NCBI GenBank assembly: GCA_964517135.1
Contig: CAZFBA010000040.1
Coordinates: forward strand, 1-34,440
Length of the DNA: 34,440 nt
Source of the DNA: CAZFBA01 sp964517135
Lineage (GTDB): Bacteria > Cyanobacteriota > Vampirovibrionia > JBFMGH01
Reading direction: 5' to 3'
How positions within the stretch are numbered: the stretch's first letter is position 1; every line of letters starts with the position of its first letter. Shown piece after piece: positions 7,888-16,570 of the stretch. Under the pieces are notes generated by a model. The model saw only the letters and a program-made list of their open reading frames with translations. It was not told the origin of the DNA and did no database searches. Both the position numbers and the translations under genes were made by a program.

Positions 7888-8892
7888 TCAAAGCAGGCTT
7901 CTGATAAGTAATAAAGCTGATTTAGTTAATGCCGGTGTTTGTAAGCCTTCGGGCAGATCAGATATGTATAGCTGAAAGGCTCTGAAACCAATCTTTCTGC
8001 CAGAATACGTACAGGCATTATACCAGTAGTCTGAGAGCATAGCGATAAAAGCTTCTTGATGAAAGACCCTGTGAGTTTTATTATGCTTGATTAGTTTTGC
8101 CAGCCAGATACTGGCCAGTGTTAGATAAACCTCTGACGGCTCAAAAGTCAATATTCTAAGGCTTTCATGAATGTTGATTTCTTCTTCTGAAGGGTTAATA
8201 TTAAGTTTTGTAAAGTACCTGTTTCTGATCTGCCGTGCAAATGTTAGCTGTTCGGATCTGGCTTCTGAGGTAATTGTTTTCGGGTGAACCCTGTAGGTTA
8301 GCAATATTTCTGGAATATTTGTTATGGGGGTATGTTCTGATAGCCTGGCCCAGAGGTCATAATCCTGAGCATATTTGAAGGATTCATCATAGGCAAGGTT
8401 ATTCTTTTTGAGAACTTCAGCCCTGATCATCACTGAAGGATGAGCGACAGCAGGGTAAAACAGCAGCTCACACCTGACTTTTTCGGGGTCAGTTGAATAT
8501 TCAAACTTCTGTGGTTTATTTTCTGACAGTGTTTCTACAAATGTTCCACAGAGGCCTGTTTGAGGGTTATTTTCCATAAAGTTGAATTGTTTTTCCAGGC
8601 GTTCCGGGTGGCTGATGTCGTCTGAATCCATTCGTGCGATATATTTACCCTGTGCCTGAGTGATTCCGTAGTTTAGAGAGGCAGCGAGGCCTTTGTTTAG
8701 ATTATTTTTGAGGGTAATGATTCTTGAATCGTTGAATTCTTTAATAATGTCAGGGGTAGAGTCAGTTGACCCGTCGTCGATGAGTATTAATTCGAGGTTC
8801 TGGAAAGTCTGGTTGAGAATACTCTCAACTGCATCATTGAGGTAGGTTTCGTTATTGTAGACACTCATCACGACAGATATTTGAGGGGGCAT
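7888..8892 (-). CDS. Family 2 glycosyltransferase
   Basis: A 334-aa GT-A fold inverting glycosyltransferase. Visible marks are ISVVMSVYNNETYL at the N-terminus, LILIDDGSTDSTPDII, GLAASLNYGI, and the metal/nucleotide motif ARMDSDDISHPERL. The second half (about 200-334) is helical, as in many capsule or O-antigen GT2 enzymes, and lacks membrane helices. Last gene of the minus-strand glycan operon, 8 nt after the FkbM gene. Its stop lies only 15 nt from the convergent fliL stop, with no clear terminator between. Donor and acceptor sugars are unknown. Confidence 0.9.
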   Translation of the reverse strand: MPPQISVVMSVYNNETYLNDAVESILNQTFQNLELILIDDGSTDSTPDIIKEFNDSRIITLKNNLNKGLAASLNYGITQAQGKYIARMDSDDISHPERLEKQFNFMENNPQTGLCGTFVETLSENKPQKFEYSTDPEKVRCELLFYPAVAHPSVMIRAEVLKKNNLAYDESFKYAQDYDLWARLSEHTPITNIPEILLTYRVHPKTITSEARSEQLTFARQIRNRYFTKLNINPSEEEINIHESLRILTFEPSEVYLTLASIWLAKLIKHNKTHRVFHQEAFIAMLSDYWYNACTYSGRKIGFRAFQLYISDLPEGLQTPALTKSALLLIRSLL

Positions 8893-8900
8893 AATGTAAG

Positions 8901-9791
8901 TTAATCCCTTGATATCATAATTGATCTGGCAATTCTTTCTGCATCACCTTCAACGTGTCTGAAACAGGCAAATGATATGAAGTCTTCTTCTTTTACATTT
9001 TCAAAAAGACCTCTTTCTCTTCCATCTGTTTGAAATGTTTTTGAAGGAGTATATCCAGCTTTTGCAAACGCTTCCGGAATGCTAACAGGTGTTGATACAA
9101 TGTATTTAGGTTTAAAGCCTATCTTAAAATAATCTCTTAAAATATTAGCAAAAGTATCTGAAAGGTTATTATTGTGATAATACTTCTGGTGTACTTCCAT
9201 TAAAATATTTGTATTTTCGTTATGTTTTTTGAAAAAGTCTTTAGAGCTTTCAAGTATTTCAATTTCAGCCCCTTCAACATCCATTTTAATAAAATGAGGA
9301 AATTTTCTGTCTTTAAAATAATCGTCTAGAGTATAAGAATCAACGTTAATTCTTTCCTTTACACTGGTAGGTTTTGTAATACTGCTTAAATTAGGTGCTG
9401 AAGCCTGATAAAAATCAGTTTTACCAGTTTTATTAAAAATTACACCCTGACTAATTTCACAAAAATCTGAAAAATTATTGAGATCAATGTTCATGTTTAA
9501 AAGTTTGATATTACGGGGATCAGGTTCAATAGCATATACAAACCCATTGTTTTTGATGGCTTTTAACATATATAATGTTACATAACCAATATTTGCACCC
9601 AGATCAAAGCAAATCATACCAGGTTTTACAGTTGTTTCAACGATATACATAAATACTGCTTCTCTATAACCTTGATGATAGAGAGTTGAAGATACACCAC
9701 CGGCTTTCAGGTCGAGATACATTTCAAAAGTATGAACAGGTTTTTTGACAATTTTTTCTTTTTTTAAAAGGTTTTTAATAATCTGAAACAA
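8901..9791 (-). CDS. FkbM family methyltransferase
   Basis: A 296-aa SAM-dependent O-methyltransferase of the FkbM type, common in surface polysaccharide loci, where it methylates sugars. SAM motif I is DLGANIG (63-69), followed by AIEPDP (88-92) and the family signature FIKMDVEGAE (167-176). Translation starts at TTG behind a strong GGAGG, whose bases lie within the last codons of the upstream GT4 gene; only one base separates that stop from this start. The two genes are surely cotranscribed. Confidence 0.9.
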   Translation of the reverse strand: MFQIIKNLLKKEKIVKKPVHTFEMYLDLKAGGVSSTLYHQGYREAVFMYIVETTVKPGMICFDLGANIGYVTLYMLKAIKNNGFVYAIEPDPRNIKLLNMNIDLNNFSDFCEISQGVIFNKTGKTDFYQASAPNLSSITKPTSVKERINVDSYTLDDYFKDRKFPHFIKMDVEGAEIEILESSKDFFKKHNENTNILMEVHQKYYHNNNLSDTFANILRDYFKIGFKPKYIVSTPVSIPEAFAKAGYTPSKTFQTDGRERGLFENVKEEDFISFACFRHVEGDAERIARSIMISRD

Positions 9792-9792
9792 G

Positions 9793-10842
9793 TTAATTCC
9801 TCCATAAAGTTTTTTTTAGGCTTAAACTGTTTGCTTTGCTTTGATATTTTAAAGTAATAGTTTCAAAAGTATCAACATACTTTTTGCCACATAAATCAAA
9901 TGAGACCATTTTATAGTAATTAATTGTTTTCTGCCTGAATTTCTCAAATTCTTCAACAGCCAGCAATATTTTCTCAGCGAGTTTATCAGGGATAAGATCT
10001 TCAGGAGAATTAAAAACACGATCAGGTACTGCTGCCAGCAGTTCACTGTTAAAGTTCAGCAGTTCAGGCATAGAACCATCACTGAATGCTACTACTGGTA
10101 GCCCGCAGGATACTGCTTCAAGGACACTATTCGGGCAGGGCGGGTTCAGGCTTGAAAAGAGAAAGATATCTGATTGCCTGAGTAACCCGGCAACATCTTT
10201 TATATCGAGTTCACCGGCATATTGAATATAGTTTTGTTTAAGATATTCTTTAAGGGATGCATCACTAATCGGGCCGGCAATGGTCAGTGTAAAAGTTAAC
10301 CGGTTTTTAACAAGTTCCAGTGCTTTGATAACAGGATATAACTGATCAGGGTTTCTAAAATTGCCTGTCATTACAAGCCGTATATCATCTTTGTTCAGGG
10401 TTTTCTTTTCTTCAGAGGGGTAAAAAATTGATTGATTGACGCCGTTGTGAATTATTGAATATTGCCCTTCTTTTTTTTTGCCAAACATTTTGAAGCATTG
10501 GTTTTTGCAGTATTCACTCTGGAAAACAGTATGTGTGGCAAGGTTTTGATAAACTTGTTTGATAGTCTTGTTCATTTTTTTATAGTCTTTGCCGTGTTTT
10601 TCAGGGTAAAAAATGCCATCTAATCTTTGTATTATGTGTTTTCTTTGTTTTTTGAAACGTTTAAGGGTTTCTATATCATAAGCAATCGGAAAAAATATAC
10701 CGGCACTGTTTTCAATATCTTCAGAATAGGGGTAGTGGTGTTTATCGAGCCAGGTTTTCAGGTTTTTCATGAAAGTTGAGGGGCCGCCAATGCTGGCGTC
10801 TGAACGTTCTTTAAAAGGTATATAGAGGTTATTTTCAGTCAT
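9793..10842 (-). CDS. Family 4-like glycosyltransferase
   Basis: A 349-aa GT-B retaining glycosyltransferase. N-terminal half: GGPSTFMKNL (19-28), typical of the acceptor-binding domain. C-terminal half: GNFRNPDQLYPVI, ADIFLFSS-like RQSDIFLFSSLN, and the donor-binding run PNSVLEAVSCGLPVVAFSDG with the E-x7-E type motif. It is a soluble enzyme likely acting on lipid-linked precursors at the inner membrane. The start overlaps the preceding methyltransferase by 8 nt, showing tight operon packing. Confidence 0.9.
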   Translation of the reverse strand: MTENNLYIPFKERSDASIGGPSTFMKNLKTWLDKHHYPYSEDIENSAGIFFPIAYDIETLKRFKKQRKHIIQRLDGIFYPEKHGKDYKKMNKTIKQVYQNLATHTVFQSEYCKNQCFKMFGKKKEGQYSIIHNGVNQSIFYPSEEKKTLNKDDIRLVMTGNFRNPDQLYPVIKALELVKNRLTFTLTIAGPISDASLKEYLKQNYIQYAGELDIKDVAGLLRQSDIFLFSSLNPPCPNSVLEAVSCGLPVVAFSDGSMPELLNFNSELLAAVPDRVFNSPEDLIPDKLAEKILLAVEEFEKFRQKTINYYKMVSFDLCGKKYVDTFETITLKYQSKANSLSLKKTLWRN

Positions 10843-11506
10843 TATGTTTTTCTAAAACCCACCATGATGTGCCATAATAGAGATCTGAAAGCTCAATATC
10901 TTTTCTAAAAAGCAGTTTCATCAATGCAATATGATAAAAGTTTTTAATATTCTTATGGAAGTGTTCATTATTGACCTGAACATCTATAATTTTCATAGCA
11001 TTTTTTTGAGCATTAATCTCAACAAACGTTTTAAGCTCTGAAAAAGGGAAAAACCATTTATGCCGGTCTTCTTCAGGTTTGACCGGTAGCCCGTAAAATT
11101 TCAGGTTCTTGTTATCACGATATTTGTTAAATCGAAGGCTGTTCATCAGGTCTGCCCAGGGGTTTGGGAAAGAAAGAATCAAATAACGGGAAGTTATACG
11201 GCAGCATTCAGCAAATACATCATGTATATTATCAAGGTGTTCAAGTACATCAAGGCAAAGAACACAGTAATAAGAATCATTATCAAGAAAAATGGCTTCT
11301 TTTTCGAGATCAATTTTAAGAAGGTCAGGGTGGTCACCAAGGCCAATGCCTGTATAGGTGACATTATCAGGCAGGTTTTCTTTTAAATAGCAGTTATCAG
11401 CGCCGATATCGAGAATGCTGTTTTTTAAAATACTTTTGTATTTCTCATAAACATACTTTGATTTTGTTTTGCGGTCGGTATATTTGTAGTCTGTTTGAAA
11501 TTTCAT
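10835..11506 (-). CDS. Class I SAM-dependent methyltransferase
   Basis: A 223-aa Rossmann-fold methyltransferase of the Methyltransf_11/23 type. Motif I is ILDIGADNCYL (about 32-42), the acidic post-I region is TGIGLGDHPD, and the downstream motif is CLDVLEHLDNI. It resembles methyltransferases that modify sugars or lipid carriers in exopolysaccharide clusters. Its position between two glycosyltransferases supports a glycan substrate, but this is context only. ATG 15 nt after the upstream stop, with a weak SD site. Confidence 0.85.
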   Translation of the reverse strand: MKFQTDYKYTDRKTKSKYVYEKYKSILKNSILDIGADNCYLKENLPDNVTYTGIGLGDHPDLLKIDLEKEAIFLDNDSYYCVLCLDVLEHLDNIHDVFAECCRITSRYLILSFPNPWADLMNSLRFNKYRDNKNLKFYGLPVKPEEDRHKWFFPFSELKTFVEINAQKNAMKIIDVQVNNEHFHKNIKNFYHIALMKLLFRKDIELSDLYYGTSWWVLEKHND

Positions 11507-11521
11507 AGGTAGTATCTTTAG

Positions 11522-13132
11522 CTAAATTATAACTTTAGTTTTAAAGGGTTCTTTGAGTTTTATATAAAAACGAATAAACATTATTTTAAGGTTTTGGATA
11601 GGTGATACCTTTCTTTTAAATAGCTTTTCATAACGATAGTGATCCCTCATATTGGGTAATACAATACCTATTGTTGGGCCATAACTCCCAATTTTTTTCC
11701 AGCCTTTGTAATAGGGTTTCCAGCTATGTTCCGTCATGTTGTTTTGTGTGGCTATACAGGGTGTATCAATTTCCCGAAAAGTGTCAACAAATTCTTCATT
11801 ATCTGTAAACCATAGCCGGTCAAAGAATTTGTATATTTCATTTCTTGAATTATTAGTCATATGACGATATGGTTTTCTGCAATCGTGAAAAAAGCCTGCT
11901 ATTATGTTTTTATGTTTATAATATAACTCAGAAAAGAGCTTATAAGCTTCATAACCTTTGGGGCCATCCATTAAAATTACAATTTTTTTATTTGAATTTT
12001 TTTTCACCAGATCTGGTAACAGTTTATGAGTATCACCATAAAGGAGTTTTAAATTAGAAAAATCTTTTAATTTGTTTTCAGCAATATTAGCATTTTCATC
12101 TTTTGTAAGTTCAATACTGATAACTGGTATGTTATCTTTTTCAAAGGCTTTCGTTAGAATATAAGTGCTTTGCCCCTGAAATCTGCCACTTTCAATAATC
12201 AAGTCAGGTTTAAGTTCTTTTATAGTAGAAATAGTTGCAAGCATTTCACTGTGAAGAATGCCACGAATAAGATGTTTTGTATTTAACCAGTCTATAGTAT
12301 CTTTCCATTTTATTGAAGCGTTCATTATAATACTATGCATAATTTTATAGTTGGCTTCTTCAAATAAATTATCCCAGTAATAATACATATCAAGAGCTGA
12401 CTCTTTGGGCCTATTTTTACTAAAAGGCATAAGTTTTAATAATATTGGCTGCCAGCCACCTTTATAATGAAAAATATAGCTACCACAGTTTATGGGTACG
12501 CTTTGAGTTTGATTTAGTTTATCACAGGGAATACCAGAAAATTTAATATCTCCAAAATCAAATGATATTGACTTATCAGGGTTATTTAAATCAAATCTCA
12601 TAAGTCCTGCAAGTGCTTTCTGGTCAGCAGCACCAAATGTTTGAAAGGCTTCCTGAAGCTTTTCAGAATCATTGATAATGATTTCGATTTCATCAAGCCA
12701 TTTATCAAAAAATGTTTTTATTTTATCTGATGTTTTAACAATTACAACCCCTACATTGATAGGGAATTTCTCATCTTTGAAGGTATATAGAAAATCAAAA
12801 TCTTTGTTAACAAAGTCGTTTATATTTTTGTATACAAGGGTATCACAATCAAGAAAGCAAATTGTATCATTATCTGTTTCATTAAGAATATCACACCAGT
12901 ATTTTAGTTTTAATGGAATCCTTTTTAACTGATCATTCTTGGGGATATTATGTTCTAATTTTATAAAAGTGACGTCATTAAAATAAGATGATAACAGGTT
13001 AATTTCATTTTCATTGATATCATCCCATAAAACAATGGTTTCATCGTCGGGATGTACTTTTTTTAGCTGAAATAAAAAGGTTGTGATCAGTGGAACATAT
13101 AAATTACCATAAACAGCTGTAACAAATTTCAT
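11522..13132 (-). CDS. Glycosyltransferase/methyltransferase-like fusion
   Basis: A 536-aa two-part protein. Residues 1-250 look like a GT-A glycosyltransferase of the GT8 or related kind: MKFVTAVYGNLYVPLITTFL start, ICFLDCDTL with the DxD motif (D95, D97), and NVGVVIVKTS. Residues about 300-470 look like a Rossmann SAM-binding domain of the cephalosporin hydroxylase/Methyltransf_24 kind: LIIESGRFQGQSTYIL at 311-326, VISIEL, and VILMDGPKGYEA. The two parts would add and then modify, or modify and add, one sugar. Second gene of the operon, 18 nt after the ABC gene. Confidence 0.75.
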   Translation of the reverse strand: MKFVTAVYGNLYVPLITTFLFQLKKVHPDDETIVLWDDINENEINLLSSYFNDVTFIKLEHNIPKNDQLKRIPLKLKYWCDILNETDNDTICFLDCDTLVYKNINDFVNKDFDFLYTFKDEKFPINVGVVIVKTSDKIKTFFDKWLDEIEIIINDSEKLQEAFQTFGAADQKALAGLMRFDLNNPDKSISFDFGDIKFSGIPCDKLNQTQSVPINCGSYIFHYKGGWQPILLKLMPFSKNRPKESALDMYYYWDNLFEEANYKIMHSIIMNASIKWKDTIDWLNTKHLIRGILHSEMLATISTIKELKPDLIIESGRFQGQSTYILTKAFEKDNIPVISIELTKDENANIAENKLKDFSNLKLLYGDTHKLLPDLVKKNSNKKIVILMDGPKGYEAYKLFSELYYKHKNIIAGFFHDCRKPYRHMTNNSRNEIYKFFDRLWFTDNEEFVDTFREIDTPCIATQNNMTEHSWKPYYKGWKKIGSYGPTIGIVLPNMRDHYRYEKLFKRKVSPIQNLKIMFIRFYIKLKEPFKTKVII

Positions 13133-13150
13133 AAGATTCTTTCATAAAAG

Positions 13151-14413
13151 TTAGTTTAACCATTGACTATCAATATAATGTGATAAATTCCAGCTTCCGG
13201 GGTATGAAAAGCCCGAGTTAAAACAATCGTGCTCAGTTATTTCAAATGATAAAGCATCATCCCAGGCATCAAAGTTTTCTCTGTTACTCATATGTCTTAA
13301 ATGAAGCTGAAGTTTGAAAAAATACTTACCGGGGCAAAGTGCTAAAGGTTTAAAATGACATTTTAGCTCACTTGCTTCAGAAGAATAAAAGATAGAATTC
13401 ATCATCCCTGATTCACCTATGGCTATCATCTGTCTGATTTCATTAAATAATACCCAGCAAGCTGAATATTTAGTATCTATTTTATCACTATTATCAAGTT
13501 TTAAATTAATATAAAATGTTTCGTCAGCTTTAAATTGTGTTCTATAATCTCCATTATTATCAATTATAGAAGCCTCAATTATCTTAGGCCCCCTGAGATT
13601 TTTATTGATAGTGTTTTTACGAATACTGGGGTTTTTATTCTCAAAATAGTTTCCAATACTATTTAAATAAGATCTTACAACCTCATTTGTTTGGCCTGCG
13701 TCCTTGATTTCTCCTTTATCAATCCATATGGCTTTATTACATAGCGATCGTATATTGCCCATATCGTGCGATACAAAAAGCAGAGTCTTATCAGATTTTT
13801 CCATCTCAGACATCTTGCCCAAGCACTTCTTTCTGAATTGATAATCTCCGACGGCCAGCACCTCATCTACCAGCAATATCTCGGGGTCAAGATGAGCTGC
13901 TACTGCAAACGCCAGCCTGACATACATACCTGATGAATAACGTTTCACAGGCGTATCTAAAAACCTTTCTACCTCGGCAAAAGCCACTATCTCATCAAAC
14001 TTACTGATGATCTCTTTTCTGGTCATACCTAAAACAGCACCGTTCAAAAAGATGTTTTCTCTGCCTGTGAGTTCAGGGTGAAAACCTGTGCCAACTTCTA
14101 ACAGGCTTGAAACCCGTCCGGCCAGCTTAATTTTACCTTCAGTGGGTTCTGTAATGCGGCTGAGAAGCTTTAGCAGAGTCGACTTGCCAGCGCCGTTTCT
14201 GCCGATTATACCTAATCTGTCACCTTCATTTACTTTAAAAGTAACATCTTTTAATGCCCAGAAGTCTTCTTTTTTAGCCTTTTTAGCCTTCCTGTCAAAC
14301 ATTGTTTTTACTTTATCGGCTAAAATATCTCTCATTGTGAGATAACGGTCAGTCGCTTCGTGGCTTATAACGTATTTTTTGCTGAGATTTTCTACCTCAA
14401 TAGCTGTCGTCAT
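13151..14413 (-). CDS. Polysaccharide ABC transporter ATP-binding protein, Wzt-like
   Basis: ATPase that with a two-component permease exports O-antigen or teichoic-type polymers. Walker A is GRNGAGKS (71-78), the ABC signature YSSGM (159-163), Walker B ILLVDE (179-184), and the H-loop SHD. The GFHPELTGRENIFLNG segment is diagnostic of the Wzt/TagH group. The extra C-terminal domain (about 260-420) matches the carbohydrate-binding domain found in Wzt proteins that recognise a capped polymer. First gene of the operon: ATG with SD GGAGA 6 nt upstream. The cognate Wzm permease is not in the window. Confidence 0.93.
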   Translation of the reverse strand: MTTAIEVENLSKKYVISHEATDRYLTMRDILADKVKTMFDRKAKKAKKEDFWALKDVTFKVNEGDRLGIIGRNGAGKSTLLKLLSRITEPTEGKIKLAGRVSSLLEVGTGFHPELTGRENIFLNGAVLGMTRKEIISKFDEIVAFAEVERFLDTPVKRYSSGMYVRLAFAVAAHLDPEILLVDEVLAVGDYQFRKKCLGKMSEMEKSDKTLLFVSHDMGNIRSLCNKAIWIDKGEIKDAGQTNEVVRSYLNSIGNYFENKNPSIRKNTINKNLRGPKIIEASIIDNNGDYRTQFKADETFYINLKLDNSDKIDTKYSACWVLFNEIRQMIAIGESGMMNSIFYSSEASELKCHFKPLALCPGKYFFKLQLHLRHMSNRENFDAWDDALSFEITEHDCFNSGFSYPGSWNLSHYIDSQWLN

Positions 14414-14500
14414 TGGCTTCTCCTGAGACTCAACAAATCAATTATATCATACACCCTTTTCATTATTCATACCTGATCACAGTTTTATTACAATAGGAAC

Positions 14501-14625
14501 CTCTGATTAATTAAGAAATTACTGATTCCAGCAAAAACAGGGAGGGTGTTAAAAAAACCGCTGTGCGGTTTTTTTAACACCCGACACTAATTTCTTGAAT
14601 CAGTGAACTTTTAAATTATTCAGAG
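14501..14625. repeat. MITE-like element with nested hairpin D
   Basis: Outer imperfect inverted repeats (14501-14528 and 14597-14625, about 23 of 29 positions pairing) enclose a perfect 18-bp hairpin (14544-14561 with 14565-14582, loop TGT) that ends ACCCGAC. Left-half sequence (14515-14558) recurs at 33509-33552, and a similar element without the hairpin lies at 24641-24697. No coding capacity. It occupies the divergent gap between the ABC ATPase and GT-C genes. Confidence 0.65.
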
Positions 14626-14698
14626 ATCTCAATAATCTTTTGACACATCATTATTTTTAGCTTTAAATAAAAATGTTTTACTGTCTAAATGTATTATT

Positions 14699-15973
14699 AT
14701 GACTGACAGGTTATTCAAGAAAATTTGTAATGCTTATACTTATGGGTTTGTTTTTATTGTCTTACTATGTCTTTTCAGAGTAAGAAATATCTTCGGCAAA
14801 GGGCTTGATTTTACTGATAATACTCTGTGTTTTCATTTTTCAACCAAAATTGCCAGTGGTCTGATGCCTTATAGAGATTTTGATATGCCAACAACACCTC
14901 TGGCTCACTATATTGAAGCCATGTTTCTTTTAATATTTGGGAAATATTTTATTATAGATTCAATACTGGGTCTTTTTGTCATTATATTTCAATGTTTTGC
15001 TGCATTTTTAATTCTTTCTCTATTTATGGATAAGCTGAAATCTTCTATTGTAGTTGCTTTTATTATTTTATCTGATACAGGTTATTCTGGAAGTTTTGGC
15101 TTTTCACCTTTATCCACACTTTTAGTTGCTTTTACTGTTTATACCTTTTTATTGTATGCCAAAAGCTTCTCTTATAAGCTTTTATGGATTACTTCAATAA
15201 TGTGTTCCTTTACCTTTCTGACCAAACAAAATCATGGTATGTTTCTTTTTCTTTCTTTACTGTTTTTTATCATTCTGTTTAACATTAAAGACCTGAAAAA
15301 AGCTTTCAAGCCAATAATAATTACTATTATCGGGTTTCTTGCTCCATTTATCTTCTATTGCCTCTATTTATGGTTTGCAGGAGGCTTTTCTGTCTTTATA
15401 GAAAACATCTTTCTTGAATCAGCAGAAAAAAAAGCTATTATGAAAGATGGGCTGGCCGGGCTAATACATACTACAGCAGGCATTATATCTGTTAAACTGG
15501 CAATAGGAACCCTTATTGCTCTGATTATGCTATATCTCTACATGTTTAAAGAAGGTATGCTGAAAAACATTGCACTGACATATATTATAGTATCTATTGT
15601 TGCCTTACCCCTCAGTAAACTGGCATCTCCTTCTTTGAGTGATCATTTATATCAGGAAATAACAAGGTACACAACATTTTTCTCTTCTGTGATGTGGTAT
15701 GATGCAATGAGAATAACTGCATTAACTTACCTTTTTTATTGTTTTTACCTTCTGATAAAGAATTCTCTTGGTTCTATTAACAGGTTATTTTTCTGTCTTT
15801 CAATTGCAATGCTTACAATAACCTTTTCTTCGCAATTATCATACCCCGGAAGAGAACTAATGCATGCCCTTCTTCCTACTTTATACTTTTTTGTGTTTAT
15901 GGAAATACAAGTCAAACAGCTTTTAAATAAGACAGGTGAAGTCTATGTTGAAATAAATCAGAAAACAGGATAA
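14699..15973 (+). CDS. GT-C-like polytopic membrane protein
   Basis: A 424-aa protein with about ten hydrophobic segments. The first extracytoplasmic loop carries the GT-C/PMT-type pattern LMPYRDFDMPTTPLAHYIE with an acidic pair, followed by LIFGKYF, as in membrane glycosyltransferases or mannosyltransferases that use polyprenyl-phosphate sugars. The protein stops right after its last helices, without the soluble C-terminal domain many relatives have; the next gene, 3 nt downstream, supplies a matching segment. ATG start lacks a clear SD site. Exact sugar unknown. Confidence 0.7.
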   Translation: MTDRLFKKICNAYTYGFVFIVLLCLFRVRNIFGKGLDFTDNTLCFHFSTKIASGLMPYRDFDMPTTPLAHYIEAMFLLIFGKYFIIDSILGLFVIIFQCFAAFLILSLFMDKLKSSIVVAFIILSDTGYSGSFGFSPLSTLLVAFTVYTFLLYAKSFSYKLLWITSIMCSFTFLTKQNHGMFLFLSLLFFIILFNIKDLKKAFKPIIITIIGFLAPFIFYCLYLWFAGGFSVFIENIFLESAEKKAIMKDGLAGLIHTTAGIISVKLAIGTLIALIMLYLYMFKEGMLKNIALTYIIVSIVALPLSKLASPSLSDHLYQEITRYTTFFSSVMWYDAMRITALTYLFYCFYLLIKNSLGSINRLFFCLSIAMLTITFSSQLSYPGRELMHALLPTLYFFVFMEIQVKQLLNKTGEVYVEINQKTG

Positions 15974-15976
15974 CAA

Positions 15977-16570
15977 ATGTTTCATAATATACTCTCAAAA
16001 CTAAAAAACCTTCCAGCATTATATATAATATTACTTGGTGTAACCGTTTTAATGTTTATATCAGATATCATATATCCACAAATCAGCCCGAGAAGAGAAG
16101 GTAAAGATCTTTTATATACTATCAATAGTGATTATTTTAAATATACAAAGGCTTCAAAGCTCCATAGTGAAACGGTAACATCAGCAAAAAGTTATTTTGA
16201 AACATATTGTTCTATTAATAGAACGGTTATCTCATTTCCCTGGGCACCGGTGTTTATTACCCTTCTTGAAGGTATAAACCCTACTAAATATGATATGATG
16301 AACCATGATTATTGGGTCGAAAAAGAGGCAGATGAAGCCATAACAATTCTCAAAGAAAAACCTGTTTGCATGATTATTACACAGTTTCATAAAGAAGATT
16401 TTTATTTAGATCCGCCCTTCCCGGCAAAAGCCGAAAGAAAGATGAATGCTTTTTTAAAAGACTTTGTAGAAGAGAAATACATCAAAGTAGACACACTAAA
16501 AACCCATCATTATGACATTATTGGTGTCTACGTATTAAAAGATGCCTATAATTCTAATAAAGACCAATAA
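15977..16570 (+). CDS. Membrane-anchored companion of the GT-C protein
   Basis: A 197-aa protein with one N-terminal membrane helix (about 13-32) and a soluble, probably periplasmic domain. The segment TVISFPWAPVFITLLEGINPTKYD resembles the post-membrane domain of long GT-C proteins, where a similar phrase follows the last helix. It starts 3 nt after the GT-C stop and probably acts in the same complex. It may be a naturally split C-terminus of one ancestral protein. Its stop codon directly abuts the stop of the convergent GT2 gene. Confidence 0.65.
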   Translation: MFHNILSKLKNLPALYIILLGVTVLMFISDIIYPQISPRREGKDLLYTINSDYFKYTKASKLHSETVTSAKSYFETYCSINRTVISFPWAPVFITLLEGINPTKYDMMNHDYWVEKEADEAITILKEKPVCMIITQFHKEDFYLDPPFPAKAERKMNAFLKDFVEEKYIKVDTLKTHHYDIIGVYVLKDAYNSNKDQ

